Below are positions 53,183 through 62,906 of a stretch of 64,000 nt of DNA, piece by piece. The stretch is taken from contig JAHLLB010000001.1 in assembly GCA_020444425.1 (NCBI GenBank), forward strand, positions 202,938 to 266,937, written 5' to 3'. The notes beneath the pieces were generated by a model that saw only the letters and a list, made by a program, of their open reading frames with translations, had not been told where the DNA came from and did no database searches. The number at the start of each line of letters is the position of its first letter. Position 1 is the stretch's first letter. This DNA is from a bacterium. Its GTDB lineage: Bacteria > Electryoneota > Electryoneia > Electryoneales > Electryoneaceae. The translations under genes were made by a program, and so were the position numbers.

Positions 53183-54088
53183 TCAGAGCAGACCGAGTTT
53201 ACGCAGATCGTTCTCGACGATTTCAACGTGGGTCGGGTTGGTCAGCGGCGCCAGCGGCATGCGCACCGGCCCCGACGGCAGCCCGAGACGGGACAACACG
53301 TATTTCGCCGGCGAGGGGCTGGTTTCGATGAACAGGCTGCGTGACAATGCGGCAAAACGCTGGTGCAGCTCGAATGCGCGGCTGTGGTCGCCCTTTTCAT
53401 GCGCGTTAAACTGCTCCACGACCAGGTCCGGCACCACGTTCGATAGGACCGATACCGCGCCGTGTCCACCCACCTCCCAGATCGGCAGGTTGATGCCATC
53501 CTCGCCGGACAGAATCGGGGTCAGGTGGCCGAAGCGATGCGTCGCCTCCCACACCTGCGTCAGGTTGCCGGACGCTTCCTTCAGGGCAGCGATCTCCTGG
53601 ATTTCCAGCAGCCGCTCGTAGGCGTTCGGGGACAGGTTGAGAGCGGTGCGGCCGGGAACGTTGTATACCATCATCGGGAAGCCGGGGTTGACCTCCGCGA
53701 CGTGGCCGAAGTGCCGCAGCAAACCGTCCGCCGTCGGTTTGTTGTAGTAGGGTGTGATCACCAATCCGCCGTCCGCGCCGAGTTCCTTCGCTTTCGCGGT
53801 GCGCGATGCGCTGGCTTCGGTGTTGTTGGTACCAGTTCCGGCGATAACCCACGCCTTGCCGTCCGCAAGCTCAACGGCGATTTCAATCACCTTCACCCAT
53901 TCATCGTGCGTCAGCGCCGGTGTTTCACCAGTTGTCCCACAAGGCACGAGCCCGTGAATGCCGGCGTCGAGCTGGCGTTTAATCAACGTCCGCAAGCCCG
54001 GTTCATCCAGCGCGCCGGATTCGGTGAACGGCGTGACGATGGCCGTGAAAACGCCCTTCCACGGGGCGCGCTTCGGTGTCGCGGTCAT
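53183..54088 (-). CDS. dapA: 4-hydroxy-tetrahydrodipicolinate synthase
   Basis: 301 residues. Condenses pyruvate and aspartate semialdehyde. TIM-barrel motifs: GLVPCGTTGETPALTHDEW, catalytic Tyr in MVYNVPGRTAL, Schiff-base Lys in IAALKEASGN. Twenty-four bp behind glnB, ten bp before dapB. Confidence 0.96.
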   Translation of the reverse strand: MTATPKRAPWKGVFTAIVTPFTESGALDEPGLRTLIKRQLDAGIHGLVPCGTTGETPALTHDEWVKVIEIAVELADGKAWVIAGTGTNNTEASASRTAKAKELGADGGLVITPYYNKPTADGLLRHFGHVAEVNPGFPMMVYNVPGRTALNLSPNAYERLLEIQEIAALKEASGNLTQVWEATHRFGHLTPILSGEDGINLPIWEVGGHGAVSVLSNVVPDLVVEQFNAHEKGDHSRAFELHQRFAALSRSLFIETSPSPAKYVLSRLGLPSGPVRMPLAPLTNPTHVEIVENDLRKLGLL

Positions 54089-54112
54089 GGTGCTCCTTCA
54101 GACCCTGAAAGG

Positions 54113-55530
<1,418 letters not shown>

Positions 55531-55833
55531 GGATGTTTCCGTTTCTTGCGAGGGTTAGTTCAACTTCCGAAGGCTATCCGATTACCAGTGGTCGAAGGTT
55601 CTCCGACTACCAATAGCTGTCAATTGGCGGGGTGTCATCCTGAACGAAGTGAAGGATCTCCAGATTCTCCATACGTCTGATCTTCTGGAGATTCTTCACA
55701 TCGCTTCGCAATGTTCAGAATGACACTTCCAGTCGGCAATCCCGCCGGTGGGGCAAAATAGACGCCTGCCCGGGTACAGGCAAGCGATGCGCGGGTATGA
55801 TTCTCCGGATGGAAACGGCGATACGACGACGCA
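55531..55833. other. Intergenic region upstream of the YchF-led operon
   Basis: About 300 bp. It holds element copy C of the GTCATTCTGA family and should contain the operon promoter, which I cannot place. The sequence before the element has a short imperfect direct repeat (GAAGGTATCCGATTACCA-like and GAAGGTTCTCCGACTACCA). Confidence 0.5.
55633..55724. repeat. GTCATTCTGA inverted-repeat element, copy C
   Basis: About 92 bp from GTCATCCTGAACGAAGTGAAGGATCTCCAG to CTGGAGATTCTTCACATCGC...GTTCAGAATGAC. Confidence 0.8.
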
Positions 55834-57009
55834 TCAGTGCCAGAGCAGATGCATTTGGCCCTCGTCATTGAAGTTCGCGTGGATCGGATCGATTTCGAGT
55901 CCCTGCGGGTCGTGCGTCAGGTAAATCTCTTTTACCAGTGCTCCGCCGCCATGCTCACTTGCCCGCCGCACGATGCCGGAAAAGCCAAGGTACCTTCCGG
56001 TGCTGTTGGACTTGATCTTGACCCGGCTGCCGATGGGGAATCGCTGCAACATCAGGCACAGCGTTTCCATGGCGTAGGTGTTGTAGACCTGCTCGTTACC
56101 GGCGGCCATCTGCTCGACGCAGGTCAGCAGGTCGCAGGAGAGTTCGGTGACCGGATCTTTGCGCAACCGTTCGAACCCGATGGCCGTGTTGACCAGTTCA
56201 GCTTGCGGCAGCATCGTCGACGGGGACAGCCGCCGTTGCGGACGCGGCGGTTGATCCGCACCCTTCAGGCCGCTGGGGAATCCCCGGCCGCTGTACCGTT
56301 CCTCCTGTTGCAGAATGATCTGGTTCTCGAGATCAGCCTCCGGGTTGCTGCCACGCACAATCATGCTCGCAAAGGTGGGGTGCTCGCGTGCGACGACCTT
56401 CTCCAGATCGGTCTGGCTGGTTTCTTCGATGGCGTAGGATTCAAACACTGTCCGGCCGATGAAGTGGATCAGCGCCGCCGAGGCGACGGCAGCCATGTCG
56501 CGGACGGGATAATTGAACTCATGGGCGAGGATCAGGCTCAGGCTGGCGCAACGGACCCCGAATTCGATCCATGGATCCGGCGGAACCTTCGGCATGGAAA
56601 TCAGCGTGGTCACCTGCTGGTGGGCTGCCTCGATCAGGATGTCCTGCAGCTTGCTCAGGGTGGTGTTGTCGAGCGTGCTGCCTTCGCGGGCCGGATGCTT
56701 GACCAAAGCGTCCGTCAACGCATTATCCGCCCAGTATTTGGTCACTGTCTCCGGTTTCGGCTGCTCACTCATGCTGAGGCTGAGATCAATATTCCGGGCG
56801 ACAATCTCCCGAATGATCATCCCGGGATAGACAGCTTCCTCCCCGAGATCCATCACCGGCACACGTCCGGCGCTCAGTTCAGCCAGGCGGCTCAGATGCT
56901 TCTTCTGCAAACGGAAACCGGCGGGCGCAATAATAAGTCCATCATTGTCAAATTGGGTGCGACCGAGAACATCACCTTCCTTCAGTTCACCGACGGCGAT
57001 CAGATGCAT
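55834..57009 (-). CDS. Degenerate HD-GYP-type protein
   Basis: 391 residues. A DUF3391-like N-terminal lead (MHLIAVGELKEGDVLGRTQF...) precedes an HD-GYP-like helical domain (about 140-300). Where active enzymes have HDIGK, this has IHFIGRTVF (Asp to Phe); HHERWDGSGYP becomes QQEERYSGRGFPSGLKG (His-His to Gln-Gln, GYP to GFP). REHPTFAS keeps one His. The metal site for cyclic-di-GMP hydrolysis is therefore largely lost. The C-terminal 90 residues include a PilZ-unlike beta-rich segment. Probably a binding or scaffold protein. 100 bp from the ECF S gene. Confidence 0.75.
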   Translation of the reverse strand: MHLIAVGELKEGDVLGRTQFDNDGLIIAPAGFRLQKKHLSRLAELSAGRVPVMDLGEEAVYPGMIIREIVARNIDLSLSMSEQPKPETVTKYWADNALTDALVKHPAREGSTLDNTTLSKLQDILIEAAHQQVTTLISMPKVPPDPWIEFGVRCASLSLILAHEFNYPVRDMAAVASAALIHFIGRTVFESYAIEETSQTDLEKVVAREHPTFASMIVRGSNPEADLENQIILQQEERYSGRGFPSGLKGADQPPRPQRRLSPSTMLPQAELVNTAIGFERLRKDPVTELSCDLLTCVEQMAAGNEQVYNTYAMETLCLMLQRFPIGSRVKIKSNSTGRYLGFSGIVRRASEHGGGALVKEIYLTHDPQGLEIDPIHANFNDEGQMHLLWH

Positions 57010-57110
57010 CCCATTCCCCCATCTTCCCCGTAGACCCGAACCCTAAATAGTGTCATCCTCAGAAGGACAAAGGTAGAACGTGAAACGGCCCGGGGAAAGT
57101 GGGAGCAGGG

Positions 57111-57668
57111 TTACTCGGCGAAACCGGGAAGCTTTCGCAATCGGCTGACCGCGAGAGGGACGACGAGGGCAAAGATGAGAGTGTTGATCGCAATCTGGGT
57201 CAGACTGAAGAGGATACCGCCGATCAGGAATCCGATCAGCGTCGTCTCCGCCATCGGGGCAAACAGGTAGAAGGACAGCGACAGGATCACCTGGTACAGC
57301 AGGGTGACAAACAGTCCCATCAACGCGAACAGGGCGATGCGGAGCTGGCCGGTTGAGCGGTTGAGGGGATGACGGACGAGACCGAACAACAGGCCGTTGA
57401 TGCCCTGGCCGAGCATTTGCGCGACCCACATGGACGGAATCGCCATGCTTGATCCGAGCGGGTTCAGCGCGCCAAAGACTGCATACGCGACAACTCCGAC
57501 CGCGAATCCGAAACCGGGCCCGAGCAACAAACCGGCGACCGCAACAGTGGCGGTCACCAGTTCGACATTTGGAATCGCAAAAAAGAGGTAGCCGAACGCC
57601 ACTGCGGCAGCGGCGAGCATGGCTGCGCGGCTGACACGGCGTGCGAGCTGTGAGTCAAGGGACGGCAT
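57111..57668 (-). CDS. ECF-transporter S-component-like membrane protein
   Basis: 185 residues with five or six TM helices. The N-terminal SRAAMLAAAAVAFGYLFFAIPNVELVTATVAVAGLLLGP and VVAYAVFGALNPLGS are typical of S components (small substrate-binding proteins that dock on EcfT), including the helix-1 Ala-rich patch. Substrate unknown. It may use the EcfT encoded at 37.2 kb. It trails the ffh-rplS operon by 15 bp, so it could be co-transcribed. Confidence 0.78.
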   Translation of the reverse strand: MPSLDSQLARRVSRAAMLAAAAVAFGYLFFAIPNVELVTATVAVAGLLLGPGFGFAVGVVAYAVFGALNPLGSSMAIPSMWVAQMLGQGINGLLFGLVRHPLNRSTGQLRIALFALMGLFVTLLYQVILSLSFYLFAPMAETTLIGFLIGGILFSLTQIAINTLIFALVVPLAVSRLRKLPGFAE

Positions 57669-57683
57669 GGGTGCCGCCTGTGA

Positions 57684-58052
57684 TTAACCCTTGCTCTTCT
57701 GCGGAGCGGCCTTCTCGCGAATGCGCGCGGCCTTACCGACACGATCACGCAGGTAATACAGCTTCGCGCGACGGACACGGCCCTGGCGTTCGAGTTCGAT
57801 CTTCGCGATAGTCGGGCTGTTGAACGGGAAAACACGTTCCACGCCGATGCCGCTGGAGATCTTGCGAACGGTGAAGCTGCCGTGACCCAGACGGCCGCGG
57901 ATACGGATGACCGTACCACGGAAAATCTGGATACGTTCCTTGTTGCCTTCAATAACTCGCGTGTGCACGCTGACGGTGTCTCCGGGGCCGAATTCGGGAA
58001 TGTCAACAATCGCTTCCCGGCGTTCGATCTCCTGAATCAGCAGGTCCGCCAT
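57684..58052 (-). CDS. rplS: 50S ribosomal protein L19
   Basis: 122 residues. ALL family blocks are intact: [62 protein letters not shown] and [18 protein letters not shown]. It is the last gene of the conserved ffh-rpsP-rimM-trmD-rplS order, 33 bp after trmD. Confidence 0.98.
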   Translation of the reverse strand: MADLLIQEIERREAIVDIPEFGPGDTVSVHTRVIEGNKERIQIFRGTVIRIRGRLGHGSFTVRKISSGIGVERVFPFNSPTIAKIELERQGRVRRAKLYYLRDRVGKAARIREKAAPQKSKG

Positions 58053-58085
58053 GATCTCACCTTCTATGCTGTGTGTTCTTCGATA

Positions 58086-58808
58086 TCACTTGTTCTCGCC
58101 GCTGCCGTCCTGTTGACGGTCCAGCCAGCGCTGGTACAAATCCGGACGTAAACGCTTCGTCCGCACAATCCGTTGTTCCAACCGCCATTTTGCCACATTG
58201 GCGTGATGGCCGCTGGTTAAAACATCCGGCGCCGTTTCGCCATCCCACTCCGCGGGTTGCGTGTAGTGCGGATGGTCGAGCAATCCGGAACTGAAGCTGT
58301 CTCCCGCCGCGGAATCGGGATCACCGAGCACACCGGGCAGCAAACGTACGACAGAATCAACGATCACCGCCGCCGGCAGCTCTCCGCCGGTGAGGATGTA
58401 GTCGCCGATGCTCAGCTCCTCATCCACAAACCGGTCGATCGCCCGCTGGTCAACTCCCTTGTAGTGGCCGCAAAGGAACGTCAATCGTTCACGTTGCGTC
58501 AACTCCTCGGCGATGTCCTGCGTCAATACCCGTCCCTGGGGACTGGTCAGGATCACATGCGGCTTCGGTTCCGGACGTTTCTCACGCAGATCCGCCAACG
58601 CCTTCGCGATCGGTTCCGCCTTGAGCACCATCCCGGGACCACCACCGAGGGGCCGGTCATCCGTGGTCGAATGCTTGTCCGTGGCATAATCACGGAGCTG
58701 AATCAGGTCAAACTCGACCGATCCCGCCGCGACCGCCCGTTTCAGCATCGACTCGTTGAGAATCGCCCCAATGCCTTCGGGAAACAGCGTTAAGATTTCA
58801 ATGATCAT
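58086..58808 (-). CDS. trmD: tRNA (guanine-N1)-methyltransferase
   Basis: 240 residues. Methylates G37 of tRNA. SPOUT knot motifs: LTLFPEGIGAILNESMLKRA, RPLGGGPGMVLKAEP, LTSPQGRVLTQ, LCGHYKGVDQRAIDRFVDEELSIGDYILTGGELPA. Overlaps rimM by 11 bp. Confidence 0.97.
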   Translation of the reverse strand: MIIEILTLFPEGIGAILNESMLKRAVAAGSVEFDLIQLRDYATDKHSTTDDRPLGGGPGMVLKAEPIAKALADLREKRPEPKPHVILTSPQGRVLTQDIAEELTQRERLTFLCGHYKGVDQRAIDRFVDEELSIGDYILTGGELPAAVIVDSVVRLLPGVLGDPDSAAGDSFSSGLLDHPHYTQPAEWDGETAPDVLTSGHHANVAKWRLEQRIVRTKRLRPDLYQRWLDRQQDGSGENK

Positions 58809-59517
58809 CGGGCGGCTCTGGCTTTTCTTCCCGCCGCTCGGGCCGTGGGATCCGGTGCCGTGAACGGGTAGAACTCCGTCCGCTGCCCCGAACCTCGGGA
58901 TCCGCTTTCTGTTTTTCTTCCGGTAGCAAACCTTCGAGCAATGTCACCCGGATTTGCTTCTTTTCGATGTCGATCTCTTCGATCACGTCCTGGATCGCCG
59001 GGATCAACACCTCGCCGTGCGGACCATCCACCTGCCACACATCGTTCGCGGGCAGGTCCATCACATCGTTGATCGTGCCGAGGTCGCCGTTCACCGTGCA
59101 GGTGACATGGCAACCAACCAGATCGTCGATGTAGTACAGATCATCCGGGAGCTCGTCCCGGTCAGCATGATCAATAAACAGGCGTCCGTTGATTAAGGGT
59201 TCAACGAACTCCCGAACCGGCGCTTCCTTGAACCTCAGGTAGACCGCGCCGGGTTCGATGCGCACACGTTTCGGTGTCAGCCAGTGGATGCGGCCGTCAA
59301 CACTCTCCAGCCACACTCCGTCGAGCTCGGCAAACCGTTCCGGCCGCCATGTCAACGGCTGCACCTTCAGATCTCCCTTCAGGCCATGTGCCTTCACCAC
59401 CTGGCCGATGGTTACCCTTCGGTCAGGCTCAGGCGGCTCCGGAACGTCGATTTCGGGAGAAGTATCTTCCGGATCGACCGGAAACCCGGGCGGGAAATCG
59501 TCACGCGTATTCATCAT
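58798..59517 (-). CDS. rimM: Ribosome maturation factor RimM
   Basis: 239 residues. The N-terminal RimM domain (about 33-115, TIGQVVKAHGLKGDLKVQPLT, LVYLRFKEAPVREFVEPLINGRLFI) and the PRC-barrel (about 125-205, YYIDDLVGCHV, DLGTINDVMDLPANDVWQV, VLIPAIQDVIEEIDIEKKQI, LLEGLL) are clear. An acidic N-terminal lead of 30 residues and a basic C-terminal tail of 30 are extra. Needed for 16S maturation with S19. Confidence 0.94.
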   Translation of the reverse strand: MMNTRDDFPPGFPVDPEDTSPEIDVPEPPEPDRRVTIGQVVKAHGLKGDLKVQPLTWRPERFAELDGVWLESVDGRIHWLTPKRVRIEPGAVYLRFKEAPVREFVEPLINGRLFIDHADRDELPDDLYYIDDLVGCHVTCTVNGDLGTINDVMDLPANDVWQVDGPHGEVLIPAIQDVIEEIDIEKKQIRVTLLEGLLPEEKQKADPEVRGSGRSSTRSRHRIPRPERREEKPEPPDDH

Positions 59518-59532
59518 TGGAATCGGACGAGC

Positions 59533-60243
59533 TTACTCGCTCTTCTTCTCGTCCTTGTCGCCGTCGGCCTTCTTCTCTTCAGCCTTGGCTTCATCCTTTT
59601 TCTCTTCAGCCTTCGGCTTTTCGGCGGCTTCCTTGGCCGGAGCTTCTTCCTTCTTCTCCTCGGCCTTGGCTTCCTTCTTCGGCTCTTCCGGCTTTTCCTC
59701 GGCCTTCTCTTCAGCCTTGGCATCAGCCTTCTCGGCAGGCTTGTCGTCCGCCTTCTCTTCAGCCTTGGCTTCTTCCTTCTTCTCTTCAGCCTTGGCTTCT
59801 TCCTTCTTCTCTTCAGCCTTCGGCTCTTCGGCGGCTTCAGCCTTTTTGTCCTTCTTCGGCTCCGGCGGTTCGATCGGTTCCGGATCCTTCGGGACGTACT
59901 TATCCTTGGCCTTCGGCTGCGGATTCTTCTTTTCCCGGTGCTGCTGCACCTGGGCTTCGATCTCCGGCTGCGCGGTTTCCTGCTTGACCAGGTCCCAACG
60001 CAACATGACGCCGTCCTTGGTGAACAAGCGCTTGACGGTGTCGCTCATCTGCGCGCCGACCTCGAGCCACTTGATCGCGGCGTCGTGGTCCACGACCAGG
60101 GTGATCGGGTTGGTGAGCGGGTCGTAATGACCGATCTTCTCGATGTACTTGCCGTCACGGCGCGTACGTTTGTCGAGGGCGACGATCCGGTAGAATGGAC
60201 GCTTTTTCCGGCCCATCCGGGTCAGTCTCAGCATGACTGCCAC
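59533..60243 (-). CDS. rpsP: 30S ribosomal protein S16 with a long Lys/Glu/Ala tail
   Basis: 236 residues from the GTG at 60243 (GAGGAGG at 7-8 bases); typical S16 is 80-110. Residues 1-88 are ordinary S16 (MLRLTRMGRKKRPFYRIVALDKRT, HYDPLTNP). The remaining ~148 residues contain long EEKKEEAKAEEKK-type repeats of low complexity, mirrored in the DNA by a pyrimidine-rich plus strand with repeating TCTTCAGCCTTGGCTTCTT units. The tail is charge-balanced and probably disordered. It lies between rimM and ffh as usual. Confidence 0.93.
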   Translation of the reverse strand: MAVMLRLTRMGRKKRPFYRIVALDKRTRRDGKYIEKIGHYDPLTNPITLVVDHDAAIKWLEVGAQMSDTVKRLFTKDGVMLRWDLVKQETAQPEIEAQVQQHREKKNPQPKAKDKYVPKDPEPIEPPEPKKDKKAEAAEEPKAEEKKEEAKAEEKKEEAKAEEKADDKPAEKADAKAEEKAEEKPEEPKKEAKAEEKKEEAPAKEAAEKPKAEEKKDEAKAEEKKADGDKDEKKSE

Positions 60244-60254
60244 GTGCTTCCTCC

Positions 60255-61604
60255 TCAGCTGGGTGGGAATGGAAGATTCTTCGGGATCATACCCTTCGGC
60301 ATGCCCCGCATCTTCTTTTGGCCACCCATTTTCTTCATCATTTTTTTCATCGCGGTAAACTGGTTCAACAGGCGATTGACATCCTGCACTTTCATGCCGC
60401 TGCCCGCCGCAATCCGTTTCCGGCGGCTGCCGCGGATGATGCCCGGTTTTTGCCGTTCTTCCGGGGTCATCGACAGAATGATCGCCTCGGTGCGCTTCAG
60501 CTCGCTGCCATCCAGTTCGATGTTCTTCAGCGCCTTGTTGGCGCCGGGAATCATCTTCAACAGACCCTCAAGCGGGCCCATCTTTTTGATCTGGCGGATT
60601 TGCTTGAGAAAATCCTCCAGGTCGAACTGCTGCGACTGCATCTTCTGTGCAAGCTTCAGCGCTTCTTTCTCGTCGACAGCTTCCTGCGCCTTTTCGACGA
60701 GCGAGACCACATCCCCGAGTCCAAGAATGCGATCGGCCATCCGGTTCGGATGGAATTCTTCAAACTCATCCAGCTTCTCGCCGATACCGGCAAAACGGAT
60801 CGGCACGCCGGTGACTTCACGAATTGAAAGAGCCGCACCGCCGCGCGCATCGCCGTCCAGCTTGGTCAGGATGACACCGGTCACCCCAAGCTGGTTCGCG
60901 AACGCCTGTGCGGAATTGACGGCGTCCTGCCCGGTCATGCCATCCGCGACGAACAGAATTTCCGACGGACGCAGCTGCTTCTTGATCTCGCGCAGCTCAT
61001 CCATCAACGCTTCGTCGATGTGCAGACGGCCGGCGGTATCGACGATCAGCGTGTCGCGCCCCTTCTGACGGGCTTCGTCACGCGCGGCCATCGCCGTCTT
61101 CACCGGGTCTTTGTGTTCACGCTGTGCGTGAACCGGCACATTGACCTGTTCGCCGACGCGTTCGAGCTGATCGACCGCCGCCGGGCGCTGCAGGTCGCAG
61201 GCCGCAAGCATGGGACGCAGCCCACGCTTAGTCATGTACATGCCGAGCTTACCGGAGCTGGTCGTCTTACCCGACCCCTGCAAACCGACCATCATGACAA
61301 CAGTCGGCGTATCTTTGCTCCGGCGCAGTGGTTCGAAGGTCTGTCCGAGCAGGTGGACCAGTTCATCATGGATGATCTTGATCACCTGCTGGCCCGGTGT
61401 GACCGACTTCGTCACTTCCTGGCCGACTGCCCTCTCTTCCACCTTCTTCAGGAACGACTTGGCGACCTTGAAGTTAACGTCCGCTTCGAGCAGAATGCGC
61501 CGTACCTCGCGCAATGCTGCCTGAACGTCCTCTTCGTTCAGCCGGCCACGGCCTTTAATCGTTTGAAAAAAGCCGTCTAATTTGTCCTGAAGTTCACCAA
61601 ACAT
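60255..61604 (-). CDS. ffh: Signal recognition particle protein Ffh
   Basis: 449 residues from the ATG at 61604; the track form adds 15 residues in a heptamer repeat. N domain, then the GTPase G domain with VGLQGSGKTTSSGKLG (G1), DTAGRLHIDEALMDEL (G3), TKLDGDARGGAAL (G4), and the Met-rich M domain near the C-terminus (about 330-440, GSRRKRIAAGSGMKVQDVN, MKKMMKKMGGQKKMRGMPKGMIP) for signal-sequence and 4.5S RNA binding. First gene of the ffh-rpsP-rimM-trmD-rplS operon. Confidence 0.97.
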   Translation of the reverse strand: MFGELQDKLDGFFQTIKGRGRLNEEDVQAALREVRRILLEADVNFKVAKSFLKKVEERAVGQEVTKSVTPGQQVIKIIHDELVHLLGQTFEPLRRSKDTPTVVMMVGLQGSGKTTSSGKLGMYMTKRGLRPMLAACDLQRPAAVDQLERVGEQVNVPVHAQREHKDPVKTAMAARDEARQKGRDTLIVDTAGRLHIDEALMDELREIKKQLRPSEILFVADGMTGQDAVNSAQAFANQLGVTGVILTKLDGDARGGAALSIREVTGVPIRFAGIGEKLDEFEEFHPNRMADRILGLGDVVSLVEKAQEAVDEKEALKLAQKMQSQQFDLEDFLKQIRQIKKMGPLEGLLKMIPGANKALKNIELDGSELKRTEAIILSMTPEERQKPGIIRGSRRKRIAAGSGMKVQDVNRLLNQFTAMKKMMKKMGGQKKMRGMPKGMIPKNLPFPPS

Positions 61605-61766
61605 GGAAACCAGTTGTGAGCGGTGAGCCATGAGCTCTGAGCTCAACAACTCCTTATCGTCTTACGTCCTGGGTCCAGAGTCTTGAGTCCTGAGCAAAAC
61701 AACAACCCACAGCCTCAATTTCTCAGGATCTGTATCGTCACACCTTGGATTTTCGTCAAGGTGTTT

Positions 61767-61888
61767 GACTCAATCTCGTTGACTCAATCTCGTTGACTCG
61801 ATCTCGTTGACTCAATCTCGTTGACTCAATCTCGTTGACTCGATCTCGTTGACTCAATCTCGTTGACTCAATCTCGTTGACTCAATCA
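61767..61888. repeat. 14-bp tandem array GACTCAATCTCGTT
   Basis: Eight full units plus a partial (GACTCAATCACA). Units 3 and 6 carry GACTCGATCTCGTT, so variants recur every third unit and imply a 42-bp higher-order step. The unit is two heptamer lengths. Confidence 0.93.
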
Positions 61889-61904
61889 CATCTTCTCTAG
61901 TGAT

Positions 61905-61980
61905 CATGCCCTCGGACTTTAGTCCGGGATCACCAACGGTGCAAGGAACCAAGGTATTCATGCCTCGGACTTCAGTCCGA
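61905..61980. repeat. Pair of CGGACT palindromes
   Basis: CATGCCCTCGGACTTTAGTCC (with GGGATCACC) at about 61905-61930 and ATGCCTCGGACTTCAGTCCGAG at about 61959-61981. Confidence 0.8.
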
Positions 61981-62023
61981 GTTTTCACTGTCCTGTGCCG
62001 AAATCCGGGGGTCTTTTGTTTTT

Positions 62024-62051
62024 CAAGACTCAGGACTCAAGACTCAGGACT
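62024..62051. repeat. Heptamer array at the hldC stop codon
   Basis: CAAGACT, CAGGACT, CAAGACT, CAGGACT in 7-bp register. The last unit contains the hldC stop codon (TGA on the minus strand). Confidence 0.85.
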
Positions 62052-62529
62052 GACAATACCGTTTCACCACTTCCGCGATGACATTGGTCGTCGAACGGCC
62101 CGCAACCAGCGGCACGATCTCGACCCGGCCACCGTGTGCCTCGACGACGTCCTTGCCGACGACATCTTCCGGCTTCCAGTCGCCGCCCTTGACCAGCACA
62201 TCCGGTCTGAGTGTCTCGATCAGCTCGAAGGGTGTGTCCTGTTCGAACAATGTGACACGGTCAACCGCCTTCAGGGCTCCCATCACTCGTGCACGATCAG
62301 CTTCCGGCACAACCGGCCGGTTCTCGCCTTTCAAGCGGCGAACGCTGGCGTCCGAATTTAGCCCGAGGATCAGCGCATCTCCAAAATTACGCGCAAGTTC
62401 CAAGAGCTCAACATGGCCCGCGTGCAGAATGTCAAAGCAACCGTTGGTAAACACCACGCTCTTGCCTTCGGAGCGCATTTGTTCACGCCATTGGCGCGCT
62501 TCGTCCCATGAAACCGTCACGCTATTCAT
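62044..62529 (-). CDS. hldC: D-glycero-beta-D-manno-heptose 1-phosphate adenylyltransferase
   Basis: 161 residues; the separate nucleotidyltransferase half of the HldE reaction, making ADP-heptose for [23 protein letters not shown] is the cytidylyltransferase motif with HxGH, and [22 protein letters not shown] and [16 protein letters not shown] follow. Its stop codon is supplied by a heptamer repeat. The kinase half is encoded at 62907 on the same strand. Confidence 0.94.
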   Translation of the reverse strand: MNSVTVSWDEARQWREQMRSEGKSVVFTNGCFDILHAGHVELLELARNFGDALILGLNSDASVRRLKGENRPVVPEADRARVMGALKAVDRVTLFEQDTPFELIETLRPDVLVKGGDWKPEDVVGKDVVEAHGGRVEIVPLVAGRSTTNVIAEVVKRYCQS

Positions 62530-62581
62530 CGTGGGATCTCCGGGCTAAGCCGGGGTGCGCGCCGCCCGGCCATCACAGAAA

Positions 62582-62604
62582 GAAGGCCCCACGCTGGAGC
62601 CTTC
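62582..62604 (-). terminator. Likely terminator of tRNA-Val
   Basis: GAAGGCTCC-AGCG-TGGGGCCTTC with TTTCT after it on the minus strand, about 95 bp behind the tRNA end and 53 bp before hldC. Confidence 0.6.
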
Positions 62605-62700
62605 ATCGCTTCAAACCGTTACTATGGCGCGGGATGACTACCTCAGGCTGACCTCATGCTGTTGTGCTCCCTCAGCGTGATGAACCCCGGCCAACGGGTG

Positions 62701-62774
62701 TGGGCGATACAAGAATCGAACTTGTGACCTCTGGTATGTGAGACCAGCGCTCTAACCAACTGAGCTAATCGCCC
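62701..62774 (-). tRNA. tRNA-Val (anticodon CAC)
   Basis: A 74-nt cloverleaf: acceptor GGGCGAT/ATCGCCC, D arm GCTCAGTTGGTTAGAGC, anticodon stem CTGGT/ACCAG with loop CTCACAT (anticodon CAC, codon GUG), T arm TTCGATTC, discriminator A. CCA is not encoded. It lies between the hldE-kinase and hldC genes. Confidence 0.95.
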
Positions 62775-62906
62775 GTATGCTTGATTGAAACAGGCTTCGA
62801 GCGGATTATCCTTCCACGCGCACCGGTTCCTCTTCAAGGCAACGAATGTACGACGAGAGCTCCACTTGCGCAAGACGGTGCAGCTTTCCGCGAGGCGTGG
62901 CTCTCC

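Larger units (their letters stand above)
61605..62043. repeat. Repeat-filled intergenic region between ffh and hldC
   Basis: About 440 bp that holds a GAG-type heptamer string into the ffh 5' end (61614-61641, TTGTGAG, CGGTGAG, CCATGAG, CTCTGAG), a second heptamer string (61666-61693, GTCCTGG, GTCCAGA, GTCTTGA, GTCCTGA), an ACACCTTG/CAAGGTGT hairpin (61740-61764), a 14-bp tandem array, two CGGACT palindromes and the hldC-end heptamers. The ffh operon promoter must also lie here. Confidence 0.85.

Noticed and set aside
61767-61888. CRISPR array
   Set aside because: Units of 14 bp follow each other without spacers; no cas genes. The 223-bp array also lacks unique spacers.
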